The notes under the pieces were generated by a model. The model saw nothing but the letters and a program-made list of their open reading frames with translations. It made no database searches and was not told where the DNA came from. From Micromonospora sp. NBRC 110009 (lineage in GTDB: Bacteria > Actinomycetota > Actinomycetes > Mycobacteriales > Micromonosporaceae), in the NCBI RefSeq assembly GCF_030518795.1, contig NZ_CP130427.1, forward strand, positions 5,208,001 to 5,272,000: a stretch of 64,000 nucleotides of DNA, read 5' to 3'. The position numbers and the translations under genes are program-made. This document shows positions 51,284-60,551 of this stretch, piece after piece (within the stretch, counting starts at the first letter, position 1; each line of letters begins with the position of its first letter).

Positions 51284-52836
51284 CGGTTATCTCCCTTGGC
51301 GTGGCTGGCGCGCGGCATCGACAGCGCCAGGTAGACGAGGAACCCGCCGATCAGCCCGGCCGCCCAGCTGTAGTCGTAGAGCGGCTTGAGGAAGGGGATG
51401 AGCCCGTCCTCCGGGAAGGGTCCCTTGCCGGGTGCGGAGTAGGCGCCGCCGACCGCGAGGAGCGCGCCGACGAGGGTGGCGACGACCGCCGCCCAATTCC
51501 AGCCGCCGGCGAACCAGTACCGGCCCTCGGGGCGGTAGAGGGCGGGCAGCAGGAGGCGGGTGCGGCTGCGGACCCAGTATCCGGCGATGAGCACGCCGGC
51601 GACCGCGCCGAGCAGGCCGCCGTAGAACCCGAGCCAGACGAAGATGTAGATGTTGGGGTCCTGCACCAGGCGCCAGGGCTGGATCAGGATGCCGAGCACG
51701 CCGGTGATCAGGCCGCCCGTGCGGAAGTTGACCAGTCGGGGCGCGGCGTTGGAGAAGTCGTACGCCGGGCTGACCGTGTTGGCCGCGACGTTCACCGATA
51801 GCGTGGCCACCACGACCGTGAACAGGCCGAGCGCGACGACCACCGGATTCTCGAACTTCGCCGCGAGCTGGATGGGGTCCCAGATGGCCTCGCCGTAGAT
51901 CACCGCGGTGCCCGAGGTGATCATGATGGACAGGATGGCGAAGAACGACATCGTGGTGGGCAGGCCGAAGACCTGGCCGTACGCCTGCTGCCGCTGGCTG
52001 CCGCCGAACCGGGTGAAGTCGGGGATGTTCAACGACAGCGTGGACCAGAACGCGACCATCGCCATCAGCGACGGTGCGAACAGCTTCCAGAAGTCGGCGC
52101 CCCAGCCCAGCTTCGACGGCTCGGACAGGATCGGGCCGAGGCCGCCCGCCTGCACCATCACCCAGATCAGCAGGGCGACGGCGACCACGATGACGAACGG
52201 CGCGGCCCAGTTCTCGAAGCGCCGCAGGGTGTCCATGCCCCGCCAGATGATCGCCATCTCGATCACCCAGAACAGGAAGAACGAGGCCCACAACGTCCAG
52301 GGCTGGTCCATCACCCGCGCCGCGTCGACCCACCATGAGCCCAGCAGTTTGCCGGCGATCGCGTAGATGGCCTCGCCGCCGATCCAGGTCTGGATACCGA
52401 ACCAGCCGCAGGCGATGAACGCCCGGAGCAGGGCCGCCAGGTTGGCGCCGCGGACGCCGTAGAACGCGCGGGCGAAGACCGGGAACGGGATGCCGTACTT
52501 CGTGCCCGCGTGGCTGTTGAGCAGCATCGGGATCAGGACGAGCAGGTTGCCCAGCGTGATGGTGAGGAACGCCTGCACCCAGTTCATGCCGAGCTGGATG
52601 AGCCCGGCGGCGAGCAGATAGCTCGGGATGTTGTGCGCCATGCCGATCCACAGCGCCGCGAAGTTGTACGTGGTCCAGGTGCGCTTCTCGATGGGCACCG
52701 GGGCGAGTTCGGGGTTGAAGTACGGGCTGTCGGCGATGGTGGAGAAATCACGCAGCTCGACTCGGCCATCGGGATGGGTGATCTGTGTGCCCGGCTCGAC
52801 GGCGGTGGTTTCGGGGGGCAGGGGTTCAACGGCCAT
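51280..52836 (-). CDS. NCS1 family nucleobase/hydantoin permease
   Basis: 518 aa, about 12 membrane helices. The N-terminal TWTTYNFAALWIGMAHNIPSY and the QTWIGGEAIYAI and DFTRFGGSQRQ stretches are characteristic of NCS1 transporters such as PucI, CodB and the Mhp1 hydantoin carrier. It should import uracil, dihydropyrimidines or hydantoins with Na+ or H+. First gene of the catabolic operon; GGAGGTGA precedes the ATG at 52836. An inverted repeat is found just upstream of this site. Confidence 0.92.
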   Translation of the reverse strand: MAVEPLPPETTAVEPGTQITHPDGRVELRDFSTIADSPYFNPELAPVPIEKRTWTTYNFAALWIGMAHNIPSYLLAAGLIQLGMNWVQAFLTITLGNLLVLIPMLLNSHAGTKYGIPFPVFARAFYGVRGANLAALLRAFIACGWFGIQTWIGGEAIYAIAGKLLGSWWVDAARVMDQPWTLWASFFLFWVIEMAIIWRGMDTLRRFENWAAPFVIVVAVALLIWVMVQAGGLGPILSEPSKLGWGADFWKLFAPSLMAMVAFWSTLSLNIPDFTRFGGSQRQQAYGQVFGLPTTMSFFAILSIMITSGTAVIYGEAIWDPIQLAAKFENPVVVALGLFTVVVATLSVNVAANTVSPAYDFSNAAPRLVNFRTGGLITGVLGILIQPWRLVQDPNIYIFVWLGFYGGLLGAVAGVLIAGYWVRSRTRLLLPALYRPEGRYWFAGGWNWAAVVATLVGALLAVGGAYSAPGKGPFPEDGLIPFLKPLYDYSWAAGLIGGFLVYLALSMPRASHAKGDNR

Positions 52837-52849
52837 CGGTGTCACCTCC

Positions 52850-52869
52850 CTGTTGCGCTGCCGCAACAG
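52850..52869. promoter_or_regulatory. Inverted repeat CTGTTGCG-N4-CGCAACAG before the permease operon
   Basis: A perfect 8-bp inverted repeat with spacer CTGC, just upstream of the ribosome binding site of the NCS1 permease. It may be the operator of the divergently acting PucR regulator encoded upstream, or an RNA hairpin in the leader. The 246-base gap holds no other gene. Confidence 0.5.
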
Positions 52870-53082
52870 ACGCCGGCCGACCGGCGCGCGTGCTGCGGAT
52901 TTGGGGGCGGAACAGCACGATCTTTATCTGGGAATGGTGGGTGTCGCGGACCCGTCACGGGCAGTGGCAAAGTGTCCACGCTTGCCATGATCAGGGCACA
53001 CTGTGTCCACGGGCACGGCCGCACCGGCCTGTCAATCGGAACGGCGGACGGATTCCCGTCGCTTACCGGGTTCCCGGTCCCG

Positions 53083-54690
53083 TCATGCGTCGTCGTCGAG
53101 CTCGTGCACCAGGAGGGCGACATACAGCGATAGCATCGACTCCGGGTCCTCCAGGGACACCCCGAGCACCTGCGCGATCCGGGACAGCTGCTGGTAGTAG
53201 GCCGTACGCGAGACGTGCGCGGCGGCGGCCGCCGCCGACTTGTTGCCACCCTGCTCGCAGAAGCAGCGCAGCAGCTCCACCAGCCGGCTGTGGTGGTTGG
53301 CGTCCCGCGCCAGCAGCGGGCCCAGCTCGCGGTCCGCGAAGGCCCGGACCCGTTCGTCGTCGCGCAACAGATGCAGCAGGCCGCGCAGGCGCACGTTGTC
53401 CAGCCGGTGGTAGAGCCGGGTGCCGGGGGAGCGCAGCGCCGCCCCGGCCACATGCGCGGCCTCGCCCAGGCTGCGCCGCACCTCGGTGGCGTGCGACACG
53501 GTGGTGCCGACCGCCACCAGCACCGGACCGGCCGCCGAGCGGTGCACCTCCCGGGCCAGCCGGCGCAGCACCGCGTCCACCCCCGCCTGCCCGGGCAGCG
53601 ACAGCAGCGCCCGCACCGTCGTGTCGTCCACCACGCCCACCAGGGCGGGAACGGAGACCCGCCGCGCCGCCAACGCCGTGGCCTCCGCCAGGTCGCGCAG
53701 CACCTCCTGGGTGGCCAGCGCCGGGGCGCGCGGGGTCACCGTCGCCGGCCGGATCGCCATCCCGACCAGCTGCCGTCGGTCGAGGCCGACACCCAGGGCC
53801 GCAGCCCGGGCGGCCAGATCCGCCGGCGGTACGGCCTGACCGAGCAGTTGCGCGAGCAACATGCGGTGCGTCTGCCGTTCCAGACTCTCCCGATCACGCG
53901 CCACGAGCCGGTGCACGGCCAGCGCCGACGCGGCCCGCTCGGCGACCACCACGTGCCGGTGCGGCGGAGGATCCGGCGAGAGCAGGACCAGCCGCCCCCA
54001 GTCGGCGCCCTGCGCACCGACCATGGTGACCAGCCAGCCCGCCTCCTCGTCGTACGCCGTCCGCTCGGGCGCGGCCACCGACCGGGACCGCTGACCCCAG
54101 TCGGCCAGCAGCTCGGTGGGATCCCGGCCGGCCGCGTCGTAGGCGAGCACCTCGTGCCCCAGCGTCTCCAGCACGACCGGCAGGCCGGAGATGCGGGCCA
54201 CCTCGCGCAGCACCTCGGCCGGCTCCGCGCCGGCCACGGTGAGCGAGGTGAAGGTCTCGTGCACCTGCTCGGCGGCCCGTAGCTCGGCGAGCTGCGCGTC
54301 GACGATCAGCGCCACCACCGCCTCGGTGACCGACACGAACGGCGTCTCCTGCGTGAGCGTGATCAGCGGGAGGCGGTGTCGGTTGGCCGCCGCCACGAGC
54401 GCCTCCGGCAGGCGGTCGCGCCACCGCCGGACCAGCTCGATCACGAGCCCCGCCGCGTGGACCGCTGCCAGGTCGTCCACGTACCGGGTCAGCGCCGCGG
54501 CCTCGTCCGGCAGCGCGATGCCGGTGGTCAGCACCAGTTCCCCGCCGCGCAGCAGGTGCGCGATGTCGGCGACCTCCGCGACGTGGACCCAGCGCACCCG
54601 GCCGTGCATGCCGGCCGACCCGGCCACGACCTGCGGCTTCGCGCGCCGGATCACCGGCAGGGCGATGGCTTCTGCGACGGAGGGATACAT
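53083..54690 (-). CDS. PucR family regulator of pyrimidine/purine catabolism
   Basis: 535 aa. The N-terminal PucR domain (about 8-125; RWVHVAEVADIAHLLRGGELVLTTG) is followed by a GGDEF-like/CdaR middle (about 290-420) and a C-terminal helix-turn-helix PucR_2 domain (about 470-530; GGNKSAAAAAAHVSRTAYYQQLSRI). Such proteins usually activate nitrogen-compound catabolic genes when bound to a degradation intermediate. It sits between the leftward permease operon and the rightward aminotransferase operon and probably controls both. Confidence 0.92.
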   Translation of the reverse strand: MYPSVAEAIALPVIRRAKPQVVAGSAGMHGRVRWVHVAEVADIAHLLRGGELVLTTGIALPDEAAALTRYVDDLAAVHAAGLVIELVRRWRDRLPEALVAAANRHRLPLITLTQETPFVSVTEAVVALIVDAQLAELRAAEQVHETFTSLTVAGAEPAEVLREVARISGLPVVLETLGHEVLAYDAAGRDPTELLADWGQRSRSVAAPERTAYDEEAGWLVTMVGAQGADWGRLVLLSPDPPPHRHVVVAERAASALAVHRLVARDRESLERQTHRMLLAQLLGQAVPPADLAARAAALGVGLDRRQLVGMAIRPATVTPRAPALATQEVLRDLAEATALAARRVSVPALVGVVDDTTVRALLSLPGQAGVDAVLRRLAREVHRSAAGPVLVAVGTTVSHATEVRRSLGEAAHVAGAALRSPGTRLYHRLDNVRLRGLLHLLRDDERVRAFADRELGPLLARDANHHSRLVELLRCFCEQGGNKSAAAAAAHVSRTAYYQQLSRIAQVLGVSLEDPESMLSLYVALLVHELDDDA

Positions 54691-54818
54691 CGCGGCCCCC
54701 TACTGCGGAATTGCACACAACGTAATGGTCCGGCGACCACACCGGTACAGGTTGTGCGTAGCGGTTGGACAACGATTCCCGCCACACTCGCCCTGGGGAC
54801 GAGATACGGGAGGACGCG

Positions 54819-56123
54819 ATGGCGCACCGCGAGCTGCTGGCCAGGCACCGATCCGTGATGCCGAGCTGGCTGGCGTTGTACTACGAGCAGCCGATCGAGA
54901 TCGCTGGCGCGCAGGGTCGCCGGGTGACCGATCGCGAGGGACGGACCTACCTGGACTTCTTCGCCGGCATCCTCACCAACGCCATCGGCTACGACATCGC
55001 CGAGATCAGCGACGCCATCCGGTCACAGGTCGACACCGGCGTGCTGCACTCCTCCACCCTCTACCTGATCAAGTCGCAGGTCGAACTCGCCGAGAAGATC
55101 GCGAAGCTGTCCGGCATCCCGGACGCCAAGGTGTTCTTCACCAACTCGGGCACCGAGGCCAACGAGACGGCCCTGATGCTCGCCACCCAGCACCGACGCA
55201 GCGAGCAGGTGCTGGCGCTGCGCAACTCGTACCATGGTCGTGCCTTCGCCACCATCGCCATCACCGGCATCCGCGGCTGGTCGGCCAGTGCGCTCAGCCC
55301 CGTCAAGGTGAGCTGGGTGCACGGCGGCTACCGCTTCCGCAGCCCGTTCCGGGACCTGTCCGACGCGGACTACATCAGGGCCTGCGTCGCCGACCTGCGC
55401 GAGGTCATCGAGACGACGACGGCGGGCGACGTCGCCTGCATGATCGTCGAACCGATCCAGGGGGTCGGCGGCTTCGCCACCCCGCCGGACGGGTTGTTCG
55501 GCGAGTTCAAGAAGGTCCTCGACGAGTACGGCATCCTCCTCGTCTCCGACGAGGTGCAGACCGGCTGGGGTCGCACCGGCGAGCACTTCTGGGGCATCCA
55601 GGCGCACGGGGTCGTACCCGATGCGATCACCTTCGCCAAGGGGCTGGGCAACGGGCTCGCGATCGGCGGCGTGGTCGCCCGGGCCGACCTGATGGACTGC
55701 CTGCGGGCCAACTCGATCTCCACCTTCGGCGGCAACCCGGTGGCCACCACCGGCGCGCTGGCCTCGCTGACCTATCTGCTCGAGCACGACCTCCAGGCCA
55801 ACGCCGCGGAGCTGGGCACCCGCCTCCTCGACGGGCTGCGCGCGGTCGCCGCGGCGCATCCGGTCGTCGGTGACGTGCGGGGCAAGGGCCTGATGATCGC
55901 GCTGGAGTTCGTCGGCCCCGACGGCGAACCCCATCCGGCGGCGGCCACCGCCCTGCTCGAGGAGACGCGGGAGCGGGGCCTGCTCGTCGGCAAGGGCGGC
56001 CTGTACGGCAACGTGATCCGCCTGGCGCCGCCGATGACGCTGACCCGCGCCGAGGCGGACGAGGCGCTGGAGATCCTCACCCAGTCGATCGAGGCCGTGG
56101 CCAAGGAGGTGCAGCCGCGATGA
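54819..56123 (+). CDS. Class III aminotransferase, probable beta-alanine/beta-aminoisobutyrate transaminase
   Basis: 434 aa PLP fold type I enzyme. FFTNSGTEANETAL, SDEVQTGWGRTG and ITFAKGLGNGLAIGG (Schiff-base lysine) are the class III motifs; the overall pattern resembles AGXT2-like aminotransferases. The pathway context suggests transfer of the amino group from beta-alanine or beta-aminoisobutyrate to pyruvate or glyoxylate, producing malonate or methylmalonate semialdehyde. The ATG at 54819 has GGGAGGA directly upstream. Overlap ATGA with the next gene. Confidence 0.9.
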   Translation: MAHRELLARHRSVMPSWLALYYEQPIEIAGAQGRRVTDREGRTYLDFFAGILTNAIGYDIAEISDAIRSQVDTGVLHSSTLYLIKSQVELAEKIAKLSGIPDAKVFFTNSGTEANETALMLATQHRRSEQVLALRNSYHGRAFATIAITGIRGWSASALSPVKVSWVHGGYRFRSPFRDLSDADYIRACVADLREVIETTTAGDVACMIVEPIQGVGGFATPPDGLFGEFKKVLDEYGILLVSDEVQTGWGRTGEHFWGIQAHGVVPDAITFAKGLGNGLAIGGVVARADLMDCLRANSISTFGGNPVATTGALASLTYLLEHDLQANAAELGTRLLDGLRAVAAAHPVVGDVRGKGLMIALEFVGPDGEPHPAAATALLEETRERGLLVGKGGLYGNVIRLAPPMTLTRAEADEALEILTQSIEAVAKEVQPR

Positions 56124-57610
56124 GGACCACGCACTGGATCGGCGGCAAGCCGTGGCACGGCGTCGCCGAGCGCAGCGGGGACATCTACGACCCGGCCACC
56201 GGCCGGGTCGCCGGCCAGGTCGACTTCGCGAGCGCCGCCGTGGTCGACGAGGCGGTCGGCGCCGCCCGCGAGGCGTTCACCCGGTGGCGTTCCGCCTCCC
56301 TCGCCCAGCGGACCAGCGTCATGTTCGCGTTCCGGGAACTGCTCAACGCCCGCCGGTCCGACCTCGCGCAGATCCTCACCGCCGAGCACGGCAAGGTGCT
56401 CGCCGACGCGGCGGGGGAGATCCAGCGCGGGTTGGAGAACGTCGAGTTCGCCTGCGGGATCCCGCAGCTGCTCAAGGGCGGGTTCAGCGAGAACGTCTCC
56501 ACCCAGGTCGACGTGTACTCCCTCCGGCAGCCCCTCGGCGTGGTCGGGGTGATCTCCCCGTTCAACTTCCCGGCCATGGTGCCGCTGTGGTTCGTACCGA
56601 ACGCCATCGCCTGCGGCAACACCGTGGTGCTCAAGCCGAGCGAGAAGGACCCCTCCGCGGCGAACTTCCTGGCGGAGCTGTTCGCCGAGGCCGGGCTGCC
56701 GGACGGAGTGTTCAACGTGGTGCACGGCGACAAGGAGGCGGTCGACCGGATTCTGGCGCACCCGACGGTCAAGGCGGTGTCGTTCGTCGGCTCCACCCCG
56801 ATCGCCCGCTACGTCTACGAGACGGGCACCCGGCACGGGAAGCGGGTGCAGGCGCTGGGCGGGGCGAAGAACCACATGGTGGTGCTCCCCGACGCCGACC
56901 TCGACCTCGCCGCGGACGCCGCCGTGTCGGCCGGCTTCGGCTCGGCCGGCGAACGCTGCATGGCGATCTCCGTCGTGGTGGCGGTGGACCCGGTCGGCGA
57001 GGAGCTGGTCGCCAGGATCAGCGAGCGGATCGGCAAACTGCGGGTCGGCGACGGTCGCCGCCCGGGCTGCGAGATGGGACCGTTGATCACCGGGGCGCAC
57101 CGCGACCGGGTGGTGTCGTACCTGGACGCCGGTCAGTCGGCGGGGGCGCGGCTGGTGGTCGACGGGCGGAGCCACCCGATCGACGGCGAGCGGGCCGGCT
57201 TCTGGCTCGGGCCGACCCTCTTCGACCACGTCGACACCGACATGTCCGTCTACAGGGACGAGATCTTCGGACCGGTGCTCTCGGTGCTGCGGGTGCCCGG
57301 CTACGACGCCGCCGTCGAGGTGGTCAACGCCAACCCGTGGGGCAACGGCACGGCGATCTTCACCAACGACGGCGGTGCGGCCCGCCGCTACCAGGACGAG
57401 ATCGAGGTCGGCATGGTCGGGGTGAACGTGCCGATCCCGGTACCGGTCTCGTACTACTCGTTCGGCGGCTGGAAGGACTCGCTCTTCGGTGACGCGCACG
57501 CGTACGGGCCGGACGGCGTGCACTTCTTCACCCGGGCCAAGGTGGTCACCAGCAGGTGGCTCGACCCGTCCCACGGTGGGGTGAACCTCGGCTTCCCGCA
57601 GAACACCTGA
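56120..57610 (+). CDS. mmsA: Methylmalonate-semialdehyde dehydrogenase (CoA-acylating)
   Basis: 496 aa aldehyde dehydrogenase. SPFNFPAMVPLW, GSTPIARYVYE, GGAKNHMVVLPDAD and GERCMAISV (catalytic Cys) follow the pattern of MmsA/IolA, the CoA-dependent branch of the ALDH family. It would convert malonate or methylmalonate semialdehyde from the preceding aminotransferase into acetyl-CoA or propionyl-CoA with CO2 release and NADH, closing the pathway started by the leftward operon. Confidence 0.93.
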   Translation: MRTTHWIGGKPWHGVAERSGDIYDPATGRVAGQVDFASAAVVDEAVGAAREAFTRWRSASLAQRTSVMFAFRELLNARRSDLAQILTAEHGKVLADAAGEIQRGLENVEFACGIPQLLKGGFSENVSTQVDVYSLRQPLGVVGVISPFNFPAMVPLWFVPNAIACGNTVVLKPSEKDPSAANFLAELFAEAGLPDGVFNVVHGDKEAVDRILAHPTVKAVSFVGSTPIARYVYETGTRHGKRVQALGGAKNHMVVLPDADLDLAADAAVSAGFGSAGERCMAISVVVAVDPVGEELVARISERIGKLRVGDGRRPGCEMGPLITGAHRDRVVSYLDAGQSAGARLVVDGRSHPIDGERAGFWLGPTLFDHVDTDMSVYRDEIFGPVLSVLRVPGYDAAVEVVNANPWGNGTAIFTNDGGAARRYQDEIEVGMVGVNVPIPVPVSYYSFGGWKDSLFGDAHAYGPDGVHFFTRAKVVTSRWLDPSHGGVNLGFPQNT

Positions 57611-57656
57611 CCCACCTGCCCGCTCCGACCGCCGCCGACCTGGTCAGGGAATCCGG

Positions 57657-58052
57657 TCAGGCAGTGGTGGGCTGGTGGGCGGGTTGGAACAGCTCGATCA
57701 GGTTGCCGGCGGGGTCGGTGAGCAGGATCTGGCGCCCGCCGGGTCCGGAGACCGGCTCGCCGCGGAACGACAGGCCGGCGCCTCGGAGCCGGTCGACCTC
57801 GGCGTCCAGATCCGCGACGACCAGGTGGATGCGGTTGCGGCCGGGGGCGGTGGCGTCGTGGGGGGTGGCGCGGGCGCCGGAGCTGGCGGGTCCGGACAGC
57901 AGCAGCCGCATCGGGCCGCGGACCACGTCGGCGAAGGCGGCCCCCGCGCTGCGGTTGAGTTGGAAGCCGAGGTGGGTGGTGTAGAAGTCGACGGCCGCCG
58001 GAACGTCGTCGACGACGTAGCGGACGCTGGCGTACCGGTCGGGTGTGTCCAT
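57657..58052 (-). CDS. VOC family protein cotranscribed with the ArsR-ArsC fusion
   Basis: 131 aa with one glyoxalase-like module (VRYVVDDVPAAVDFYTTHLGFQL; IHLVVADLDAEVDRLRGAG; LTDPAGNLIELFQ). It has no cysteine at all, so it cannot be a canonical ArsI C-As lyase, which needs a vicinal cysteine pair. AAGGAGG precedes the ATG. It follows the ArsR-ArsC gene after 22 bases on the same strand and is presumably under the same operator. Confidence 0.86.
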   Translation of the reverse strand: MDTPDRYASVRYVVDDVPAAVDFYTTHLGFQLNRSAGAAFADVVRGPMRLLLSGPASSGARATPHDATAPGRNRIHLVVADLDAEVDRLRGAGLSFRGEPVSGPGGRQILLTDPAGNLIELFQPAHQPTTA

Positions 58053-58074
58053 GGTTGAGACCTCCTTGGTCCGG

Positions 58075-58848
58075 TTATTGATCGGCGGTGGTGAGCACCG
58101 GCAGCAGTTGCCGGATCCGAGCATCGATGTCGGTGGCGGTGCGGACGAAGGCCGGGTATTTGTCCTGGCCGGGCTCGCCGTCGGCGGCGGGATCGGGAAT
58201 GCTCCAGTGCAGTCGGCGGGTCTGGCCGCCGAACTCGGGGAGGTCTTCCCGGGCCTTGTCGCACAGGCTGATCACGTAGTCGAACCGGCGGCCGGTGAGC
58301 GACTCCAGGTGCCTGGGGCGCTGCGCGGCGATGTCGATGCCGAACTGGTGACGCAGCGCCCGCACGGCGTGCGGATGCAGGTGCGGTCTGGGGTGACTGC
58401 CGGCGCTGATCGCCGTCACCCGACCTTCGGTGCGATGGCGGAGCAGGGCTTCGGCGATCGGGGAGCGGGCGCTGTTACCGGTGCAGACGAAGAGCGCCGT
58501 GCGGCGGGGCAACTGTCGGGGGTGGACCGGCGGGGTCGGCGTGGTTCTCTCCACCCGCAGGGCCGGGTGCAGCGCGGCGCCGGTGCCGGCCAGCGCCTGG
58601 GCGCAGCGGTCCAGGTCCAGGCGGTAGTAGCTGTCCCGGCCGTCGAAGCTGCTGCGCCGGGCGGTGACCAGGCCGCCGTCGCGCAGCAGCCGCAGGTGGT
58701 AGGAGACCAGATTCTGCGGCTGGCCGACCAGTGTGACCAGTTCCCGGACCCGCAGGTCGCTGCGGGCGAGTTCGGTCAGCAGCCGCCACCGCAGGGGGTG
58801 TCCGGCCAGGCGTACGAACGCCGGGGCGGCTTGACTGGACGAGCCCAT
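58075..58848 (-). CDS. ArsR-ArsC fusion: winged-helix regulator joined to arsenate reductase-like LMW phosphatase
   Basis: 257 aa. Residues about 8-95 are an ArsR winged helix (HPLRWRLLTELARSDLRVRELVTLVGQPQNLVSYHLRLLRDGGLV). Residues about 115-255 are a low-molecular-weight phosphatase/arsenate reductase domain with the CX5R loop CTGNSARSP (Cys122) and the Asp region IPDPAADG. The ArsR half lacks the CVC-type metal pair. A classical ArsR operator lies 14 bases upstream. Such fusions are known in actinomycetes; whether the phosphatase half reduces arsenate is not shown. Confidence 0.88.
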   Translation of the reverse strand: MGSSSQAAPAFVRLAGHPLRWRLLTELARSDLRVRELVTLVGQPQNLVSYHLRLLRDGGLVTARRSSFDGRDSYYRLDLDRCAQALAGTGAALHPALRVERTTPTPPVHPRQLPRRTALFVCTGNSARSPIAEALLRHRTEGRVTAISAGSHPRPHLHPHAVRALRHQFGIDIAAQRPRHLESLTGRRFDYVISLCDKAREDLPEFGGQTRRLHWSIPDPAADGEPGQDKYPAFVRTATDIDARIRQLLPVLTTADQ

Positions 58849-58861
58849 GCGGTGACATTAC

Positions 58862-58877
58862 ATCAAACTGTTTTGAT
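58862..58877. promoter_or_regulatory. ArsR-type operator ATCAAACTGTTTTGAT
   Basis: A perfect inverted repeat ATCAAA-N4-TTTGAT, which contains the classical ArsR pattern ATCAA-N6-TTGAT, 14 bases upstream of the ArsR-ArsC start. It stands out as A/T-rich in this GC-rich genome and strongly suggests autoregulation. Confidence 0.8.
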
Positions 58878-58998
58878 CGATCCAGTGGTCCGGACCAGCG
58901 GCGGCGCCGCGACCGCCTGAGCCGCCCCCGGCCGAGGCCGACCTGGCCCGCATCGGACCCGCCGATCCACACTGTTCCCAACCGGAAGGAGACCCCGA

Positions 58999-60516
58999 AT
59001 GGCTGACTTCGTCGGCGCGGTAGACCAGGGCACCACCAGCACCCGATTCATGATCTTTGACCACGGCGGCAACGAGGTCGGCCGCCACCAGCTCGAACAC
59101 CAGCAGATCCTGCCGCAGGCCGGTTGGGTGGAGCACAACCCGCTGGAGATCTGGGAGCGGACCCAGACCGTCATCCAGACCGCGATGAACGCCCGGGGCC
59201 TGACCGGCGCCGACCTCGCCGCGCTCGGCATCACCAACCAGCGCGAGACCACGGTGGTCTGGAACCGGCGGACCGGGCGGCCCTACTACAACGCCATCGT
59301 CTGGCAGGACACCCGCACCGACCGGATCGCCTCGGCGCTGGAGCGTACGGGCAAGGGCGACGTCATCCGGCGCAAGGCCGGCCTGCCGCCGGCGACCTAC
59401 TTCTCCGCCGGGAAGATCCAGTGGATCCTCGAGAACGTCGACGGGGTCCGGGAGGCGGCCGAGCGAGGCGAGGCCGTCTTCGGCAACACCGACACCTGGC
59501 TGCTGTGGAATCTCACCGGCGGCACCGAGGGCGGCGTGCACGTCACCGACCCCACCAACGCCAGCCGCACCATGCTGATGAACCTGGAGACCCTGGACTG
59601 GGACGACGAGCTGCTGTCGTTCTTCGGCATCCCCCGCGCCATGCTGCCGGAGATCCGGCCCTCCTCCGATCCGCGCTCGTACGGCAGCACCGCGCCGCAC
59701 GGCCCGTTCAGCAGCCCGGTGCCGCTCACCGGTGACCTGGGGGACCAGCAGGCCGCCACGGTCGGGCAGGTCTGTTTCGCGCCGGGCGAGGCGAAGAACA
59801 CCTACGGCACGGGAAACTTCATGTTGCTCAACACCGGCACGGACATCGTGCGTTCCAAGGCCGGGCTGCTCACCACGGTGTGCTACCAGTTCGGCGACGA
59901 GGCGCCGGTGTACGCGTTGGAGGGCTCGATCGCGGTGACCGGGTCGGCGGTGCAGTGGCTGCGCGACCAGCTCAAGATCATCAGCACCGCCGGGCAGAGC
60001 GAGATCCTGGCCCGCCAGGTGGAGGACAACGGCGGGGTCTACTTCGTGCCCGCCTTCTCCGGCCTGTTCGCCCCGTACTGGCGCTCCGACGCCCGGGGCG
60101 CGATCGTCGGCCTGTCCCGGTTCAACACCGACGCCCACATCGCCCGGGCCACCCTCGAGTCCATCTGCTACCAGAGCCGCGACGTGGCCGAGGCCATGGC
60201 GCAGGACTGTGGGACGGACCTGGAATGCCTGAAGGTCGATGGCGGCGTCACCGTCAACGATCTGTGCATGCAGCTGCAGGCGGACATCCTCGGCGTACCG
60301 GTCAGCCGGCCGGTGGTCGCGGAGACCACCGCGCTCGGCGCCGCCTACGCCGCCGGCCTCGCCGTCGGATTCTGGAAGAGCACCGACGAGCTGCGCGAGA
60401 ACTGGAACGAGAGCCGGCGCTGGCAGCCGTCCTGGTCGGCGGAGCAGCGCGAGACCGGCTACGCCCGGTGGAAGAAGGCGGTCCAGCGCACCCTCGACTG
60501 GGTCGACGTCGGCTGA
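58999..60516 (+). CDS. glpK: Glycerol kinase
   Basis: 505 aa FGGY kinase. GAVDQGTTSTRFMIFD (phosphate-binding loop), ITNQRETTVVWNRRTG, AIVWQDTRT (glycerol-binding Asp region), GDLGDQQAA and KNTYGTGNFMLLNTG are all glycerol kinase signatures, and VDGGVTVNDLCMQ ends the ATP site. It makes glycerol 3-phosphate. AAGGAGA precedes the ATG. No glpF or glpD gene is adjacent; a hairpin follows. Confidence 0.95.
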   Translation: MADFVGAVDQGTTSTRFMIFDHGGNEVGRHQLEHQQILPQAGWVEHNPLEIWERTQTVIQTAMNARGLTGADLAALGITNQRETTVVWNRRTGRPYYNAIVWQDTRTDRIASALERTGKGDVIRRKAGLPPATYFSAGKIQWILENVDGVREAAERGEAVFGNTDTWLLWNLTGGTEGGVHVTDPTNASRTMLMNLETLDWDDELLSFFGIPRAMLPEIRPSSDPRSYGSTAPHGPFSSPVPLTGDLGDQQAATVGQVCFAPGEAKNTYGTGNFMLLNTGTDIVRSKAGLLTTVCYQFGDEAPVYALEGSIAVTGSAVQWLRDQLKIISTAGQSEILARQVEDNGGVYFVPAFSGLFAPYWRSDARGAIVGLSRFNTDAHIARATLESICYQSRDVAEAMAQDCGTDLECLKVDGGVTVNDLCMQLQADILGVPVSRPVVAETTALGAAYAAGLAVGFWKSTDELRENWNESRRWQPSWSAEQRETGYARWKKAVQRTLDWVDVG

Positions 60517-60551
60517 CGCCGCGCGCCCGGCCGCAATCCATCGAAGGGCCA

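Noticed and set aside
54720..54775. Half-site pair TGCACA...TGTGCG upstream of the aminotransferase gene as a PucR operator
   Set aside because: Arms match imperfectly and spacing is wide; not enough to annotate as a site.
57657..58052. VOC protein as an ArsI C-As lyase
   Set aside because: ArsI needs a cysteine pair; this protein has no cysteine.
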